From Podila epigama (Eukaryota; Mortierellomycota; Mortierellomycetes; Mortierellales; Mortierellaceae): a DNA stretch of 12,767 nt. The notes beneath the pieces are model-generated. The model was not told the DNA's origin, ran no database searches, and was given only the letters and a program-made list of their open reading frames with translations. Location of the stretch: contig JAAAVE010000852.1 of the NCBI GenBank assembly GCA_015679605.1, forward strand, positions 1 through 12,767, read 5' to 3'. Of the stretch, positions 9,200 to 12,767 are shown piece by piece. Both the position numbers and the translations under genes were made by a program. Each line of letters starts with the position of its first letter. Within the stretch, counting starts at the first letter, position 1.

Positions 9200-9201
9200 A
9201 A

Positions 9202-12200
9202 ATGGACGACTTTGAGAGCTTTGAATTCATTGACTACACAACCTCTGGGCCATGGGAAAAGTTCATTATCCAAATCGAAGATTGTCTTAAGAAATGGGGT
9301 CTTGTCCACAACAGCTATGGCATCTTTGACCCCTCACCCCATGTGCATGCAACCGCAGTCGATAATGATGATCTTGCAGATGCCTTGGCCGACCATACAT
9401 TTGCTCCAGAGGCGACTACAGGCACCGACAGCAACAAAGACAAAAAGGAGCTTCCAGAGACATCGTCACCACCAGAGCATGAATTGTATCACCGCAAGGA
9501 GATTGTCTCTCTCGAAGACGCGTCCTATCTCCTTTCATACCAATACCACCCAGCCAAGGCACGGATCATGGCAGGTGTGCAAGGGGTTGACCTGGACTTT
9601 CTGCCCACAACTTTGGAGGGGATTCAGCATCATCTCCTCCATCGTTGGACTGCCCTTACGCATATCCTTGTCCTTACGCCCATCTCTGCTACCACGTCGG
9701 ACACGATTGTGGATTTGGGCAGCGCAAAGTTACTCTTGTCATCGTTTGCGATTGCGTTTCAGAACACGGGGTGCAACATTCCAGTGTTTGTCCCTACAGG
9801 GCAGCCTCGAACCATGACTTTTACAGGTCTTTCAATCCGGCCACAATTGGGTGTGACGAAGGACGACCTCGGGCTCGATGAGACGGAGGAAGACCAAGCG
9901 ATTGAAGTCCGGTTCAATACAGTACTGGTGCCTTACCCACCGACGCAGTATACAAATCTTGCCGGGATCTTGGACCTCTTCATTGTACGAATGGGTCTCG
10001 AAGATGAGTTTGCGGATCAAAGTGGTTCGAGTTACCATGGAGCCAATAGTCATGGTGGTACAAAAGTCGATCGTGATCCCAACCACGCGATCAAGGATCA
10101 GATATTTGTGTCAGCCTACTTTTCGTACCCATTGGACAAATGGTACGATGAAGGTTGGAAAAGACCAAAGATGGAGAAAGTGCTTTTACCATCACTGGCA
10201 CAATCATCACTATCAACTGTCCAGGGAGTAGGGCCTCAAGTTTCATTCCATGCGTTACCTTTTGGACCAGTACAGGATCCGTTGAAATCACTACAGCTAG
10301 TGGCCAGATTTGGTATGTCTTTTTTTTTTTTTTTTTTTATGGTGGGAAGTGGAAATAGCAACCATGCCAGACGTAAATGACTTATGGAACGTGTTTGATA
10401 GTGTCTGCTCCAAGTACTATATACCTTCGCACAAAAGACTTAACAGACATGGACGCGAGCCAGGCCAACATCTGGACTCTCAGTGCGACTTTTAAGAACG
10501 ACGATTACGGCATATTGAGTGGCATGCTCGAGGACGCGATCGCTTCATGGAACATGGAAACATCGAGCACAGCTAGCGGCAAGAGTGCTGGTCGTAATGA
10601 TGAGCAAGGATCAGAAAAGAGCGGTGGTAGCAGCTATGGCTCACTATTGCGCAAGGGTGCTAGGCTGATTCAAGGTACCGTGGCGATGGTTGATATGGAC
10701 GACGTCAACAGTATCGTAGAGGCGCTCTTCCAGACCAGACCCTTGGTGGCTGCTACAACTGCCTCTGCGGACAGTTCCAATGCATCAAAGAACCAGACAA
10801 TGTCTTCCAAAAGTAACCGGTTGATCCCTGCCAAGGAATTGAGTCTTCATTTCCGGCATGCGACTGTGGTCCCCTGTGGCTCTCTACTGTACAAGATGCA
10901 GCAATATCTCGTGGATGTCATCTCACCTGAATCAGACATCACATACCCGACCACGTTCATGGGATTCCTGAAAGCTGTCTGGGCACAAGTCCTTGACGAG
11001 CTTCAGAGGCACTGGGAGCTTAAGAAATTGATACCATTGATTGATGTTTTTGGAAAAGTCGACTCAGAGGGTTTGATACAGGCCAAGGATTGTTTAAAGA
11101 AATCCGAGAGACATGCGCAGCCAGCGATTGACCTGAGATTCAATCTACTTCACCAGAAGCTTTCCATGTTGAACTGCTGTATAGACCGTGAGCTTTATCT
11201 TGCAAGTGTCGCAGAATCAACAAAAACAAGCACGAAAGACAAGAAGGAGTCCTTGGCCGCCACGGAGGTTACTGGCCATGCGCCTCAGACATCGTCGCCG
11301 TCATCCAGTTCAGTATTAGGAGATAATGCATCTTCGACGTTGCCACCACCATCAAAAACAAACTCGAGCCCTGATTCAGAAACAGATGTTGAGCAAGCTA
11401 GCTCGGAAACAGATGAAGTGTCTGGCGATCAACTAGTCGATAACTTGACCGACATGAAAGTCTCAGATGCCGTGGACTCAACAATCGAGCACAAGAATCA
11501 CTTGGAGTCGTCCCCGGGTTCAGAGATTCGCAAAGCAGAAGGAGCACTGGAGCAGTTGAGAGACCTCACACTACTGGAAACAACGGCGCCACTCATGATC
11601 CCCAAGTTACAGGTACGACATCATACTTTATCTGTTTTTTCTAGTTCAAAAGGATTCAACACTCAGTCATCCTCATTCCCTATTGACCGTCTCTATTTCA
11701 TTCAATAGGAACCTGGATTCATGACTGAGGACATGATTCAAGAGCAAGAGGATCTGTTTGAGAATCTTGGGTCTTCAATAGGAGCGGCCAAAATCCGAAC
11801 TGAGCTTCAGTCTGCTCAACTCCTTTCAGGTATAAAAGTAGACACAAGATTGTTGTCTGATGCATTGCTCTGTTCATCTTTGTTTTCGATTTTTGATAGT
11901 AATGATGGAGAGGAATATTGGATTGTTGCTTGACTAAAGTACTCCTACTTGCAACGCCTAGATATGGAGGCTTTTAAGGCAGCAAACCCGGGATGTGTCT
12001 TGGGCGACTTTGTTCGTTGGCACTCACCCAAGGATTGGGATGAGGATCAACAACAGATGAGTACCAGAATGCAAGAAGCTAACAACTTTTGGCAAGAGTT
12101 GTGGACCGTAAGACACCATCCTTTTCGTTGATGTTTGGTGCTGTTTGCAGTTGCAGTGTCAAAATATCTCCATTGTGAGAATGAAAATCCTGACCAACAC

Positions 12201-12750
12201 GCAACCTGCGTTGCAACAATTGTTTTTTTCTCCAATGTTTTTCCACTCTAGAAATCTGAGCCTGTGCCTGCGCACCGTCAGAGACCGCTTTTCGATCATC
12301 AACAGGAAGCTGAAAAGGTCTTGTTGTATCTGAAGAAGCTTTCTGGAAGTCAACTATTTTCTCAGTATGTATACATGTTTTCATGTATGCTTTTGAAATT
12401 TGGGTGAATTGCAGTTTACACATATCCAAAATGATGCTTACCATCACTTCTCTTGGACTCTTAGACTGCTCCCAACGGCATTCTTACTTGCATACGATGC
12501 TCTAGTGTCCCATCCGATCGCGTCGGTTATTGAGCCAGTGACAGAGAGTTTGAAGTCGTTGGCACAGGAACTGACAGATTTTCCATGGGATGAGCTATCT
12601 TGTGCAGAGTTGGATACAAACACAACCAACACGGCATCGTCAGAAACATCACAACCACCAAGACTCGCAGCTCTTGACTTGAAACCCATTCTTTCAAAGT
12701 TCCGGCAAGTCGAATTGTTGATGGGTCGAGCGTTATCAATGTTACGAAAA
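9202..12750 (+). CDS. RAB3GAP1: Rab3 GTPase-activating protein catalytic subunit (3' truncated by window)
   Basis: Catalytic half of the Rab3GAP heterodimer. In animals it acts as GAP on Rab3 and, with the non-catalytic subunit, as exchange factor for Rab18. Visible exons: 9202-10312, 10402-11612, 11709-11829, 11962-12107, 12252-12364, 12465-12750; introns of 89, 96, 132, 144 and 100 nt, all GT-AG. These give 996 codons; a sixth intron starts at 12751. Family marks in order: acidic/aromatic start with FEFIDYTT and W19; KLLLSSFAIAFQNTGC (~175-190); QYTNLAGILDLF; LPFGPVQDPLKSLQL; LLHQKLSMLNCCIDRE (~620-633); MTEDMIQEQEDL; SDMEAFKAANPGCVLGDFVRW (815-834); an Arg-rich HRQRPLFDHQQEAEKVL (871 on). 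The last two blocks belong to the C-terminal part that carries GAP activity. The human catalytic arginine (Arg728) should map here, but I cannot assign it exactly. A Ser/Thr-rich disordered linker spans ~640-755. The length already exceeds human (about 980 aa). Confidence 0.94.
10320..10338 (+). repeat. T19 homopolymer inside Rab3GAP intron 1
   Basis: Nineteen consecutive T bases begin seven bases after the donor GTATGT of the 89-nt intron 10313-10401. The run is at the 5' side of the intron rather than next to the acceptor. It is a probable slippage site, so its length may differ between reads or isolates, but it does not affect coding. Confidence 0.85.
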
Positions 12751-12767
12751 GTAAGTGACGCTTCCCT
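12751..12767 (+). other. Start of Rab3GAP intron 6, cut by window edge
   Basis: After the AAA codon ending at 12750 the sequence reads GTAAGTG, a strong donor. The coding frame should resume beyond the window. Exon 6 ends in phase 0, with the last residues LMGRALSMLRK. The remaining C-terminus of the protein is not visible. Confidence 0.75.

Larger units (their letters stand above)
8820..9201 (+). promoter_or_regulatory. TRS130 3' UTR and promoter/leader of the Rab3GAP gene
   Basis: No gene is seen in these 382 bases. The left part should be the TRS130 3' UTR; there is no perfect AATAAA, only AT-rich stretches near 8870-8890. A three-fold ATGC tandem lies at 8941-8952 and a CAA/CAG repeat at 8978-9001. 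TATAAAA at 9021-9027 is a plausible TATA box about 180 bases before the next ATG. The final 35 bases are CA-rich and lead into a favourable start context (A at -3, G at +4). Confidence 0.6.

Noticed and set aside
9113-9817. 234-codon plus-strand frame overlapping the Rab3GAP start
   Set aside because: Out of frame with the recognisable Rab3GAP exon and without family motifs.
12365-12464. Acceptor GCAG at 12414 for Rab3GAP exon 6
   Set aside because: Using it shifts the frame and hits a TAG soon after; the TTAG at 12464 gives the expected LLP-containing helix and a long open frame.
1-12767. Mobile element, CRISPR, prophage or novel defence system
   Set aside because: No terminal repeats, transposase, integrase, array or bacterial gene organisation is visible; all long coding stretches are explained by four spliced or intronless fungal genes.

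Overview
The window reads as nuclear DNA of a filamentous fungus. Genes carry several short introns (about 90-165 nt), all GT-AG, with T-rich acceptors. Intergenic gaps are short and T-rich, and the standard genetic code works throughout. The combination of a TRAPPII subunit, a fungal Rab3GAP catalytic subunit and a many-repeat Myb protein suggests an early-diverging lineage such as Mortierellomycota. That placement is inference, with moderate confidence. I see no bacterial-type operons, rRNA, tRNA, CRISPR array or transposon.

Layout, left to right. (1) The 3' part of a plus-strand gene (60-1053, two exons seen) encodes a basic coiled-coil-like segment resembling Sds3/Dep1-type histone deacetylase subunits, then a very long Asp/Glu tract. 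(2) It converges, with only 98 bases between stop codons, on a minus-strand single-exon gene (1152-3317, 721 aa) holding about nine Myb/SANT-like repeats. (3) A 616-base non-coding stretch (3318-3933) separates the divergent starts of the Myb gene and the next gene. (4) A complete 14-exon plus-strand gene (3934-8819) encodes the TRAPPII-specific subunit Trs130/TRAPPC10. I rebuilt every splice junction by frame and family similarity: the exons sum to 3489 nt, giving 1162 aa with no internal stop. (5) After a 382-base gap, a plus-strand gene (9202 onward) encodes the catalytic subunit of Rab3 GTPase-activating protein. Six exons (996 codons) are visible and the gene runs off the right edge inside its sixth intron.

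How the genes relate: genes 4 and 5 are both regulators of Rab GTPases in membrane traffic (TRAPPII as a Rab exchange factor, Rab3GAP as a Rab GAP and, in animals, a Rab18 exchange factor). They lie head-to-tail. Genes 1 and 2 look like chromatin or DNA-binding factors. Nothing in the sequence forces a co-regulated module, but the Rab-regulator pair deserves a conservation check.
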